From Flavobacterium hiemivividum (GTDB lineage Bacteria > Bacteroidota > Bacteroidia > Flavobacteriales > Flavobacteriaceae): a stretch of DNA of 64,000 nucleotides. Below the pieces are notes generated by a model that was not told the origin of the DNA, did no database searches, and saw nothing but the letters and a program-made list of their open reading frames with translations. How positions within the stretch are numbered: the stretch's first letter is position 1; each line of letters starts with the position of its first letter. Positions 1 to 7,168 of this stretch are shown piece by piece. Made by a program: the position numbers and the translations under genes. The stretch is taken from positions 1 through 64,000 of the forward strand of contig NZ_SMFO01000002.1 in NCBI RefSeq assembly GCF_004349145.1. The letters are read 5' to 3'.

Positions 1-138
1 CCGGTTCAAGGCTGGTACGACATTATTGGAGAGAAAACCATTGCCGATGCAATTCTGGACCGACTCATCCATAATTCACACAGAATTGAATTATCAGGGG
101 AATCAATGCGTAAAAAAAGAAGTAAAAATATCGGATAA
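1..138 (+). CDS. istB: IS21-family helper ATPase IstB, C-terminal fragment (cut by window edge)
   Basis: Only the last 45 codons are present, ending in TAA at 136-138. The peptide starts [20 protein letters not shown] and ends RKKRSKNIG. This matches the conserved C-terminal part of IstB-type AAA+ proteins, where a WYD-x-IG motif is followed by an ADAILDRL helix and a basic tail. IstB assembles on DNA and activates the IstA transposase. The subterminal repeats just downstream support the call. Nothing can be said about whether the full gene is intact. Confidence 0.85.
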   Translation, partial: PVQGWYDIIGEKTIADAILDRLIHNSHRIELSGESMRKKRSKNIG

Positions 139-201
139 ATTTTTAAGTATATTTGAATAAATTATAACATCAGAAAAAAGTAGTTTTTTAATGAAAATTA
201 G

Positions 202-295
202 GGTGGTCAATTTCAACTGGAATTGCATGGTCACTTTGAACTGGAATTAGGTGCTCACTTTAAACTGGAATGGGGTGGTCAATATAGCTGGAATT
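202..295. repeat. IS21 right-end transposase-binding repeats (4 copies)
   Basis: Four imperfect repeats of the form GGTGGTCA-N6-CTGGAATT occur at about 202-224, 226-248, 251-271 and 274-295, spaced about 24 bp apart. Multiple subterminal repeats of this kind are the hallmark of IS21-family ends, where they bind IstA. Confidence 0.85.
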
Positions 296-299
296 TGCA

Positions 300-875
300 G
301 AATTGGTAACAATTAATCTTACAAGCAAGCAAAATCCTTATACCGCTTTCGCTTTAACTCCTGCTTCTAATGCCAATAGTGAAACGATATATGAATTTCA
401 TAACCGAAATATCATAAAGCAACAGATACAATCAATTGTGGACGCAGAAGCTCCTATAAGCAAGAGTTTATTATATAAAAAAGTATTGCAAGCGTGGAAT
501 ACCAGTCGTGCAGGATCAAGGTTAGACAAGCACTTAGAAGGAATTATCAAAGAGATTAATATAGTGCAGACAATACATCATCAGCCCTTTTATTGGAGCA
601 ACAACACAACTTTAGACTACTATCGTAACAATGACATAGAAAAACGTAACATGGAGGACATTGCTCCTGAAGAAGTTTTAATTGCTCTACAGGAAGCAGT
701 AACAAACAATTTGAGTATTGAGGAAGCTGAACTGCTTCGATACTTGGCTCGGACTTTTGGTTTTGCCAAAGTAGGAAAGCAAATTGACACAATGTTGCGT
801 TACGTGATTGACACGGCAGTGCAAAGCGGTAATGTAAAAAGAGAAAACGACAGAATAAAATTTGCCGACAAATGA
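300..875 (+). pseudogene. C-terminal relic of a DUF3320-containing helicase, cut by IS21
   Basis: An open frame of about 190 codons encodes IVDAEAPISKSLLYKKVL and AWNTSRAGSRL, the signature of DUF3320. That domain normally closes very large SF1 helicases that also carry an MTES_1575/Vsr-like nuclease domain. No helicase motif is present, because the upstream part lies beyond the IS. In-frame TAG at 285-287 sits within the IS end, so the only available start (TTG at 303) is almost certainly artificial. The gene at 7155-12020 belongs to the same broad helicase-nuclease class but has no DUF3320 tail, so this is a different member. Confidence 0.75.
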
Positions 876-1278
876 ATCAGCATATTTTAATGCCTAAAAG
901 AAAAACGAACCGATAAACAGCACCTACAAGAAATTGGCAGTTCAGTGCGACGTATGACAGTTTTTTAGGGTTCTCGTAAAATTATTTAGAGGATTTAAAG
1001 TCGTCTTTTTTTTGAGGTTTAGGCTAATTTATCGTGTTGGATTCGTGAATTAGACACTACGTCATTTGTGTTTTAAAGAAAAAAATAAATGCGTACGGGG
1101 TTTTTAAGTTTAGCCAGTTTAAGACTGATTGTAGAGTGTGTAATTCTGAAATTTAATGTATTCAATTCCAGAATTACACAATGTATTGTATGCTTTTGAT
1201 ATTTTAAATCCAGTATCTTTTTTTAGGACTAGACAATATTCTAGACTCACTAAATGTTAAATTAAGTTAGTGAAAAAT
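876..1278. other. Intergenic region without recognised gene
   Basis: About 400 bp of AT-rich sequence between the helicase relic and the convergent integrase gene. No ORF with coding character, no clear hairpin terminator and no repeat shared with the rest of the window was seen. Confidence 0.5.
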
Positions 1279-2526
1279 CTAATCAGCCTTTTTGTTAATC
1301 TGCTCAATGTTGGTGTTTAACATTTTGTTTCTCAAAATCATCATATCCTCGCTAACTTTTTTATCCAAGACCTTTGCATAATGTTGAGTGGTTCTTAAAT
1401 TTTTGTGCCCTAGCATTTTACTCACGCTTTCTATAGGTACGCCATTTGTAAGTGTTACCGTGGTTGCAAAAGTATGTCTGGCAATGTGGAAGGTGAGTTC
1501 TTTTTCGATTTCACAAACGCCGGCAATTTCTTTTAGATAGGAGTTCATTTTCTGGTTTGAAAGAATAGGAAGTAGTTTGTTTTGATTATTGCTTTCCGGA
1601 TGGTCCTCGTATTTATCGATAATCATTTGGGTAATAGGAAGGATTGGAATCTTCGAAGCGGTTTCTGTTTTCTGGCGGTGGGTGAATATCCATTTCTCCC
1701 CGTCAATACCGAGGCTTATATGAGCCTTTGTTAAGTTTTTGACATCAATATAGGCTAGGCCAGTAAAGCAGCTAAAAAGGAAGATATCGCGTACTAATGA
1801 GAGTCTATCTGTTGCAAACTCCTTGTTGATTATGTTTTGAATCTCTCCCTCTGATAAATATACGCGTTCCACTTCTCTGACTTTGGCTTTATAGTTGCTG
1901 AAAGGATTTCTGTCGATCCAATTATTGGCCAAACATATCTTGATAATTTTACTAAAATTCTTGATGTACTTTACCGCGGTGTTGTTGGCGCAATTCCTAA
2001 CGCTGCGCAAGTAGAACTCATAGTCGGTAATAAAAGCATGATTTATTTTATCAATCTCGATATCGGATATTTTGTATTTCCATTCCAGAAAATCTTTGGT
2101 GTGCTTTAAAGAGGTGTTGTAGCGCTCCAATGTTCCAGGAGCATATTCTTTACCAACCAATTCTTTGATTTTGTTGTTATGGTCCTGGAAGATGGGTATT
2201 AACATTCGTTTGCGTTCTTCAACACCAAGTAATTTATTTTTTAATGTTTCGGATGTGATCGCGATGTCGTTTTTGATCAAGTTTTTCTCTGAATCGTATA
2301 TTTTGGATTTCAGATAATCAAGATGACTATTTATTGAACGGGCTTCCTCTGTTGTGCCTTTAACTTTCGCGCCATCGATTGACCATTTATCGGGATTGAT
2401 AAATTTACCGCTGCTGAACTCGAATCGTTTAGTTTTGATGGTAACTCTCGTGTAAATTGGACAAACGCCATCTAGATTGACTTTGCTTCTCTTAATGTAA
2501 AAGAGAACTGATACAGTTGTGTTCAT
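1279..2526 (-). CDS. Tyrosine site-specific recombinase (Bacteroidetes CTn-type integrase)
   Basis: 415 residues. An N-terminal arm-binding part (SVLFYIKRSKVNLDGVCPIY) and a SAM-like core-binding domain (about 100-215) precede the catalytic domain. The first catalytic arginine position reads FTGLAYIDV, so box I Arg is replaced, as in the IntDOT-type integrases of Bacteroides conjugative transposons. Box II is HIARHTFATT and the nucleophile tyrosine is in QHYAKV. Length is normal for the family. It is transcribed leftward, back to back with the integrase at 2983. Two inverted repeats lie in its upstream region. Its own attachment sites were not identified. Confidence 0.92.
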   Translation of the reverse strand: MNTTVSVLFYIKRSKVNLDGVCPIYTRVTIKTKRFEFSSGKFINPDKWSIDGAKVKGTTEEARSINSHLDYLKSKIYDSEKNLIKNDIAITSETLKNKLLGVEERKRMLIPIFQDHNNKIKELVGKEYAPGTLERYNTSLKHTKDFLEWKYKISDIEIDKINHAFITDYEFYLRSVRNCANNTAVKYIKNFSKIIKICLANNWIDRNPFSNYKAKVREVERVYLSEGEIQNIINKEFATDRLSLVRDIFLFSCFTGLAYIDVKNLTKAHISLGIDGEKWIFTHRQKTETASKIPILPITQMIIDKYEDHPESNNQNKLLPILSNQKMNSYLKEIAGVCEIEKELTFHIARHTFATTVTLTNGVPIESVSKMLGHKNLRTTQHYAKVLDKKVSEDMMILRNKMLNTNIEQINKKAD

Positions 2527-2584
2527 AAGTGGTAACCTTTTTAGTTATTATTAAATTTAATCAATCGCATGACTTCATACAAGA

Positions 2585-2663
2585 TGTTCAGTAGATGAAC
2601 AAGTCGTTGAACAGGTTGTTTTTTTGCGCGGTGTCACTAGATTTTAATTTAGTAAGTGACACC
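2585..2663. promoter_or_regulatory. Two inverted repeats upstream of the leftward integrase
   Basis: TGTTCA-N5-TGAACA occupies 2585-2601. GGTGTCACT (2630-2638) pairs with AGTGACACC ending at 2663. Both lie within 140 bp upstream of the integrase start at 2526. They could be operators or recombinase arm sites; the sequence alone cannot decide. Confidence 0.4.
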
Positions 2664-2720
2664 TCGAAAGACACCAACGCTTTGAGCTTTAATGAATAAT
2701 TTGAATAGTACCAAAAAGAA

Positions 2721-2754
2721 AAAACCCCGTAAATCATATGATTTATGGGGTTTT
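2721..2754. terminator. Bidirectional hairpin terminator
   Basis: AAAACCCC and GGGGTTTT arms extend into a 17-bp stem (one G-T pair) almost without a loop, flanked by A and T runs. It separates the two divergent integrase genes. It also occupies the same position relative to the tRNA-like repeat as the hairpin at 18229-18270. Confidence 0.6.
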
Positions 2755-2776
2755 GTAACCGTTTGTATTTCTACTG

Positions 2777-2789
2777 GCGGAGAAAGAGG
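2777..2789. other. Candidate attachment site (tRNA-Ser 3'-end-like), left
   Basis: GCGGAGAAAGAGG is the reverse complement of a typical Bacteroidota tRNA-Ser acceptor end; with the preceding TG it would include CCA. The same 13-mer recurs at 18275-18287. In both places it follows TAGTACCAA and an AAAACCC...GGGTTTT hairpin. It is adjacent to the integrase at 2983. I read it as one end of an integrated element of about 15.5 kb. No intact tRNA is attached. Confidence 0.5.
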
Positions 2790-2918
2790 AACTAGAATCT
2801 ACTTTTTCTTACTTTATCTAACCTTATCAAAACACGTGTTAACCCTTGTAAAATAAGGGTTTTTGTGTTTTTTGTAGTAAGGTAAAAACAAGCTAATTAT
2901 GTATAAATATAGTTAATG

Positions 2919-2943
2919 TGGGGATTATGTGGGGATAATTTTG
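2919..2943 (+). promoter_or_regulatory. Integrase promoter with GTGGGGAT direct repeats
   Basis: GTGGGGAT occurs twice in 21 bp, directly abutting a TAATTTTG element (2936-2943) that fits the Bacteroidota TAnnTTTG -7 box. The start codon lies 40 bp downstream. A nearly identical GTGGGGAT pair is at 18199-18219 near the other putative end, so the repeats may be integrase arm sites that also autoregulate the promoter. Confidence 0.5.
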
Positions 2944-2982
2944 TATCTTTAAAGTGTTGAAAAACTTAATACTCCCGTACCA

Positions 2983-4284
2983 ATGGCAACAATTAACTAC
3001 CTGATTAAAGGCGAAAAAAACGCAACAAACATACTTTTGCGTTTCAAAAATGGCAGAAAATTTGACTTAACGGCAACTACAGATTTAAAGGTAGAACCTA
3101 AAAGATGGAGTGCAGCCAAACAAAAAGTTAAACTTACTGCAGCTGATACTACAAAAGACGAAGTTAATAATAAATTAATCGAATTGGAGAAATTTATCTT
3201 TGATGAATTCAATTCAGATAATAGCAAAGGCGAATTTATAGATAAGCACTGGCTAAGAAAAAAGATTGCTAATTTCTTTAATAGACCAATTGACGAAACA
3301 GCTGTAGACCAAGTATTTTTTGTGCCATATATTGAAAGCTTTATTAAAAATGCTCCAACAAGGATAATCAGAGGTAAAAATAAGGTCATAGCCAAAGGAA
3401 CTATCACAAAATACACAACAACACAACACAAGCTAGAAGAGTACGAAAAACGCTTTAAAACGAAGCTAAAATTCACTGATTTAGATTTAATTTTCTATGA
3501 CAAATTTGTCAATTTTCTTTCGCAAGAACAAACTATAAATTTAGGTACGATAGGAAACTATATAGGAACATTAAAAACTATTGCCAGAGATGCAAAATTA
3601 AAAGGTTTGCCAGTTCATCCACATATTGAGCATCCTAATTTTTTTGTACCTAAAATCACTGCCGAGAGTACTTATTTTAAAGATGAAGAAATAAACACCA
3701 TTTTCAATCACGATTTCAAAGGAGTGGAAAGATTAGAAAATACAAGAGATTTATTTATTATTGGATTGAGAACTGGATTAAGAATTTCAGATTTTTTAAG
3801 ATTAAAAGATACAAATATCAAAAATGGCTACATTGAAATTGAAACTCAAAAAACCGGACAAACAGTAACAATACCTTTGCACTCACAAGTAAAAGCCATT
3901 TTGCAAAAAAGAGGAGGATTTCCGCGAAGTATTTCAGACCAAAAATTCAATGTACACGTAAAAGAATTATGCCTTGTAGCAAAATTCACTGAACCAATCT
4001 ATGGTTCTAAAATCAATAAAGACACTAAAAGAAAAGAGGAAAAAGAATATCCGAAATGGGAATTGGTTACATCGCACATTTGCCGCCGCTCCTTCGCGAC
4101 TAATTTATACGGCAAATTAGATAACCTTACTATTATGGCAATTACTGGCCATCAAACAGAAACTCAATTTCTAAAATATATAAAAATCACTAATACTGAG
4201 AAGGCGGATAAACTTAAAGACTATTGGAATAAGCAGAATGAAGAAAATAAAATTGAGGAAAGAAAAATGAAAGTAGTTAAGTAA
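2983..4284 (+). CDS. Tyrosine recombinase/integrase of the 15.5-kb element
   Basis: 433 residues. An N-terminal arm-binding region is followed by a core-binding domain with a basic segment around residue 130. The catalytic domain has box I arginine in TGLRISDFLRL, box II HICRRSFATN and a tyrosine in FLKYIKIT after GHQTE. Unlike the neighbour at 1279-2526 it keeps the canonical first arginine, so the two integrases belong to different subgroups. The C-terminus is rich in K and E. A TAnnTTTG promoter precedes it, and the RteC-like gene follows 38 bp downstream. It probably integrates at the 3' end of a tRNA-Ser gene, as judged from the flanking repeats. Confidence 0.93.
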   Translation: MATINYLIKGEKNATNILLRFKNGRKFDLTATTDLKVEPKRWSAAKQKVKLTAADTTKDEVNNKLIELEKFIFDEFNSDNSKGEFIDKHWLRKKIANFFNRPIDETAVDQVFFVPYIESFIKNAPTRIIRGKNKVIAKGTITKYTTTQHKLEEYEKRFKTKLKFTDLDLIFYDKFVNFLSQEQTINLGTIGNYIGTLKTIARDAKLKGLPVHPHIEHPNFFVPKITAESTYFKDEEINTIFNHDFKGVERLENTRDLFIIGLRTGLRISDFLRLKDTNIKNGYIEIETQKTGQTVTIPLHSQVKAILQKRGGFPRSISDQKFNVHVKELCLVAKFTEPIYGSKINKDTKRKEEKEYPKWELVTSHICRRSFATNLYGKLDNLTIMAITGHQTETQFLKYIKITNTEKADKLKDYWNKQNEENKIEERKMKVVK

Positions 4285-4322
4285 GAATAAGTTTATTACA
4301 TTTAGACTCATTTATCAAATAT

Positions 4323-5225
4323 ATGAAAAGTGTAAATTACTTTATTAAATCATTGGGGGAGAATTATTATTTGGATTTTATTATTGATCCTAATAGTGAA
4401 AAAGTTTACAATTCGGCTTATGCTTTACCGGTATATTATCAAAACAAATTTTATTATGAATTGTGCGAAAACGAAATTCATCTTAAAAGAAGAGAGATAA
4501 TAAGTAATGTAAAGAGTCTTTATGAAAATGCTTTGTCTGAAATTTATATAAGCTTGTCATCACAAGACCCAGAAAATTTTGAATCCTTTTTAATATTCAA
4601 TATAGAAGCTGTTAAGTTAAAGCTCAAAATGCTTAAAGCAGATTTCCATCTTGAAAGCAAGCAATCAAGATACTATTCTGTGATTGAACAATATTCCGAA
4701 ATAAATGAATTAGAATTTACTGATTTTACAAAACTCAATATAGATTTTCAAATTCACGATTATTTCTATCAGTTTTCTAAAAATTTCAAATACAGTAAAA
4801 TAGATAGTTTAGATTATATTGAATTTATTTTTAATAGAGCTAATACTTTATCTTTTATCCCTTTTTCTTTATTTCTCATAGCGCATAAGTTTGTCGTAGA
4901 GTTGATGAAAATTAAAGAAATTGTAAATGATTTAAAAGAAGCTAAACAAGTAAACCCAAGAATAAAATGGAGTGGTAAAAAAACGCATATTGGTTATTTT
5001 TTGGGGATATTAGCAATAAATGGTTTTATCGATGCCCCAAAAAACAAAAATGGAGAAATCAATTTTACCGCTTATGCTAAGCTGATTAAGCAAAACTTTG
5101 AAGTTGATGTAAATGAGGATACATTACGGAAATACCTCAACCCTGAAGATGATAAACACCAAGAAAATAAAAATTCTTTTGATAAAGCTAAATCCTATAT
5201 ACCTAACATAATTGAAGTAAGTTAA
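4323..5225 (+). CDS. RteC-like regulatory protein
   Basis: 300 residues with a helical, poorly conserved N-terminal two thirds. The C-terminal part starts IKWSGKKTHIGYFLGILAI and runs through DTLRKYLNP. The KW(S/T)G-x-K start and helical pattern match the C-terminal winged-helix part of RteC proteins; compare LKWTGSK in the clear RteC at 52906-53751. RteC activates excision operons in Bacteroides conjugative transposons. Its place directly after the integrase and before two small HTH genes fits a role controlling excision. The family call is by pattern only, so confidence in the precise name is moderate. Confidence 0.6.
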   Translation: MKSVNYFIKSLGENYYLDFIIDPNSEKVYNSAYALPVYYQNKFYYELCENEIHLKRREIISNVKSLYENALSEIYISLSSQDPENFESFLIFNIEAVKLKLKMLKADFHLESKQSRYYSVIEQYSEINELEFTDFTKLNIDFQIHDYFYQFSKNFKYSKIDSLDYIEFIFNRANTLSFIPFSLFLIAHKFVVELMKIKEIVNDLKEAKQVNPRIKWSGKKTHIGYFLGILAINGFIDAPKNKNGEINFTAYAKLIKQNFEVDVNEDTLRKYLNPEDDKHQENKNSFDKAKSYIPNIIEVS

Positions 5226-5227
5226 GC

Positions 5228-5277
5228 CGTTCCGGAACGTTGAGGAACGCTTACTGAAACATAACCTCCTTTACTTT
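5228..5277 (+). promoter_or_regulatory. Palindromic operator and TAnnTTTG promoter of the HTH genes
   Basis: CGTTCCGGAACG (5228-5239) is a perfect 12-bp palindrome followed by a half-site GAGGAACG. About 30 bp downstream TTACTTTG fits the -7 box. The next gene starts about 20 bp after that. This is a good candidate operator for an element-encoded regulator. Confidence 0.55.
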
Positions 5278-5298
5278 GTGCCAACAAAAACGATAAAA

Positions 5299-5595
5299 AT
5301 GGAGCAAAGTAAAATGACACAAGTATTCGGAATTTCTCCCGATGAATTAAGAGAAAGCATCTTGACTGATGTGAGAGCAGAGTTTAAATCATTAGCACTA
5401 AATTTCCAACCAATCATTCCGCCAGAGTACCTTACTCGACAAGAAACAGCCATTATACTCAAAGTATCTTTGGTAACGCTTTCTGATTGGAACAAAAAGA
5501 AAATCCTAAATCCCTATCGCTTGGGGAATCTCATAAGATACAAACGTTCAGAAATCGAACAGTCTTTAATTTGTATTAATGCTAAAAAAGTATAA
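5299..5595 (+). CDS. Small helix-turn-helix (excisionase-like) protein
   Basis: 98 residues from the ATG at 5299. An upstream GTG at 5278 is in frame but abuts the -7 promoter box, so it is unlikely to be used. The C-terminal half, YLTRQETAIILKVSLVTLSD followed by W-x-K-K-x-I-x-P-Y-R-x-G and IRYKRSEIEQSL, is a MerR-type/excisionase HTH_17 domain in which residues YRLGN and IRYKR form the wing. The N-terminus (about 40 residues) is probably helical. It is the first gene of a three-gene set with 5598 and 5888 and probably acts as a recombination directionality factor or regulator. Confidence 0.85.
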   Translation: MEQSKMTQVFGISPDELRESILTDVRAEFKSLALNFQPIIPPEYLTRQETAIILKVSLVTLSDWNKKKILNPYRLGNLIRYKRSEIEQSLICINAKKV

Positions 5596-5597
5596 TT

Positions 5598-5870
5598 ATG
5601 AGCTATCCACTTCAAGAGAGTTTAAAGAACATAGAGCAACGTTTAGAGGAATTAACCAAGTTAGTTGCTGATAGACAAGATAAATACCTTACGAAGCCTT
5701 TTTTAAATAATGACGAATTCCAAAGGGTATTTAGAATTAGTCCTGGAACAGCTGAAAATTGGAGGAGACAAGGGTTAATTGCATATAGCCAAATTAACAA
5801 TAAAATCATTTACAGATTAGAGGATATAAATACAATGCTTGACAATAACTATCGACCATTTAAAAAATAA
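5598..5870 (+). CDS. Small helix-turn-helix (excisionase-like) protein
   Basis: 90 residues. A short coiled N-terminus (LKNIEQRLEELTKLV) is followed by FLNNDEFQRVFRISPGTAEN, WRRQGLIAYSQINNKIIYRL and EDINTMLD, an HTH_17/excisionase-like fold. It starts 2 bp after the previous gene and is clearly co-transcribed. Paired excisionase-type genes of this sort are common in Bacteroidota integrative elements, where one usually directs excision. Which of the two does so here cannot be told. Confidence 0.85.
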   Translation: MSYPLQESLKNIEQRLEELTKLVADRQDKYLTKPFLNNDEFQRVFRISPGTAENWRRQGLIAYSQINNKIIYRLEDINTMLDNNYRPFKK

Positions 5871-5887
5871 CTCTAATATTTTTCTAA

Positions 5888-6781
5888 ATGCCGATAGATT
5901 ATCTAAAATGTAAAATTTTTGATGAGGAACACATACAAGAAGTGTGGGAAAATCCATTATTGGAATTTCATAGTAAATATGAAAAACGATACAACGATGT
6001 GGTTTATGAAATCATTACTAGAAAATACAAAAACTTGTTTTTTTCAAAGCATCAAAGCCGATTAGAAATAAGCGGAAGTATTCATTATTTTTTTAATGAT
6101 GGATTGCATAATGCCAATGATTTTTACGTAGAAGATTGTATAGAAACAATTTATTGCATCCAAAACCTTTTTAACCTTGATTTAGAAAAATGCTTTTTAG
6201 TCAATTTAGAATATGGAGTAAATATTTTGCCAAGCATACCAATAAGCAAATTAATACTAAATTTAATCTACCACGAAAGACATCCATTCATCAGGAGTAC
6301 AGAACATAATGAATATCGGATATCGAGAAATTCAAAATATAAACAAGTAAAAGCGTATGCAAAAGGTGTGCAATTTCCACAGTTTTGCAATCCCAATACA
6401 TTTAGATTTGAAGTTAAAACAGGACAGGCAAAATTCATTAAAAAGTTAGGTATCTTAACTCTTAAAGGCCTAACCAACCCGGATAATTATAATGCACTAT
6501 TAATCTCGTTATTAAAAGAATGGAATAATGTTCTATTATTCGATAAATCAAGATGCACCGATGATAAATTTTTAAGCACTCATTTTTGGGAAGAAACCAT
6601 TTTAGCTAAAAACCGCAACAAGTTTTGCTTACAAAAAAAACTATATTACAAAAAATTAGGTGCTGATAATTTACACACCAGTATTAGAAATATAATAGAA
6701 AGAAAAACCAAATATTTAAAAAGTGTGCATATTCCAACTATTATAGAAGTGGAAACTGCACAGGTAAAGATTTTGTTTTAG
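5888..6781 (+). CDS. Possible replication initiator (phage/plasmid Rep-like)
   Basis: 297 residues, not firmly recognised. The region FRFEVKTGQAKFIKKLGILT (about 177-196) followed by TLKGLTNPDNYNALL resembles the beta-strand core of RstA/gpII-type replication initiators. It follows an ISRNSKYKQVKAYAKG segment, also typical of these Reps. The N-terminal 100 residues are aromatic-rich and the C-terminus is basic. It sits 17 bp after the second HTH gene, in the usual place for a replication or mobilisation gene in a small integrative element. An alternative is a family-specific protein of unknown role. Confidence 0.45.
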   Translation: MPIDYLKCKIFDEEHIQEVWENPLLEFHSKYEKRYNDVVYEIITRKYKNLFFSKHQSRLEISGSIHYFFNDGLHNANDFYVEDCIETIYCIQNLFNLDLEKCFLVNLEYGVNILPSIPISKLILNLIYHERHPFIRSTEHNEYRISRNSKYKQVKAYAKGVQFPQFCNPNTFRFEVKTGQAKFIKKLGILTLKGLTNPDNYNALLISLLKEWNNVLLFDKSRCTDDKFLSTHFWEETILAKNRNKFCLQKKLYYKKLGADNLHTSIRNIIERKTKYLKSVHIPTIIEVETAQVKILF

Positions 6782-7002
6782 TTCATAATCTTAAAAGTAT
6801 AAGTTGTTATCAAATGGAATACTGAAAATGGGAGTTATAAATCACTTTACCAAACTAAATATTCAGTTTGCCCCGGAATATCCACTAAATATGATACTCA
6901 CGAAAAGTTGAACTAATTAAAACCAAAAACAGCATAATTAAGTTTTAAAATATTATTTTTGATCGTTAGTCTAAAATTGACTTATATAACTCCTCTACTT
7001 TT

Positions 7003-7168
7003 ATGATAATAGACAACGAAAAAACAAAAATTAAAAGTCCACAAATGGATAACAAAATATAACGAAGATGGAACACTAGATGTCGTTACTGAATATTTTA
7101 CAATTGAAGCATTAGCATATTTATATAAAAGTACTAAAAGCATTATTGAAAATTATGGAATTAACTGA
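7003..7168 (+). pseudogene. Small frameshifted ORF leading into the helicase gene
   Basis: ATG at 7003 begins MIIDNEKTKIK. The frame then closes, but the neighbouring frame continues as VHKWITKYNEDGTLDVVTEY and ends IIENYGIN-TGA at 7166-7168, overlapping the helicase start by 14 bp. Together this would make a protein of about 54 residues with a one-base shift near 7033. The rest of 6782-7002 has no gene. It may be a relic of a small regulator or antitoxin-like partner, or chance. Confidence 0.35.

Larger units (their letters stand above)
1..299. mobile_element. Right end of an IS21-family insertion sequence
   Basis: The window opens inside an IS21-like element. Visible are the C-terminal codons of the istB helper ATPase, then about 160 bp without a gene, then four spaced subterminal repeats. 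The element appears to end at the CA of GAATTTGCA near 299, since IS21-family ends are TG...CA. The left end and istA lie outside the window. The element truncates a DUF3320 helicase gene immediately downstream. The exact boundary is inferred. Confidence 0.8.
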
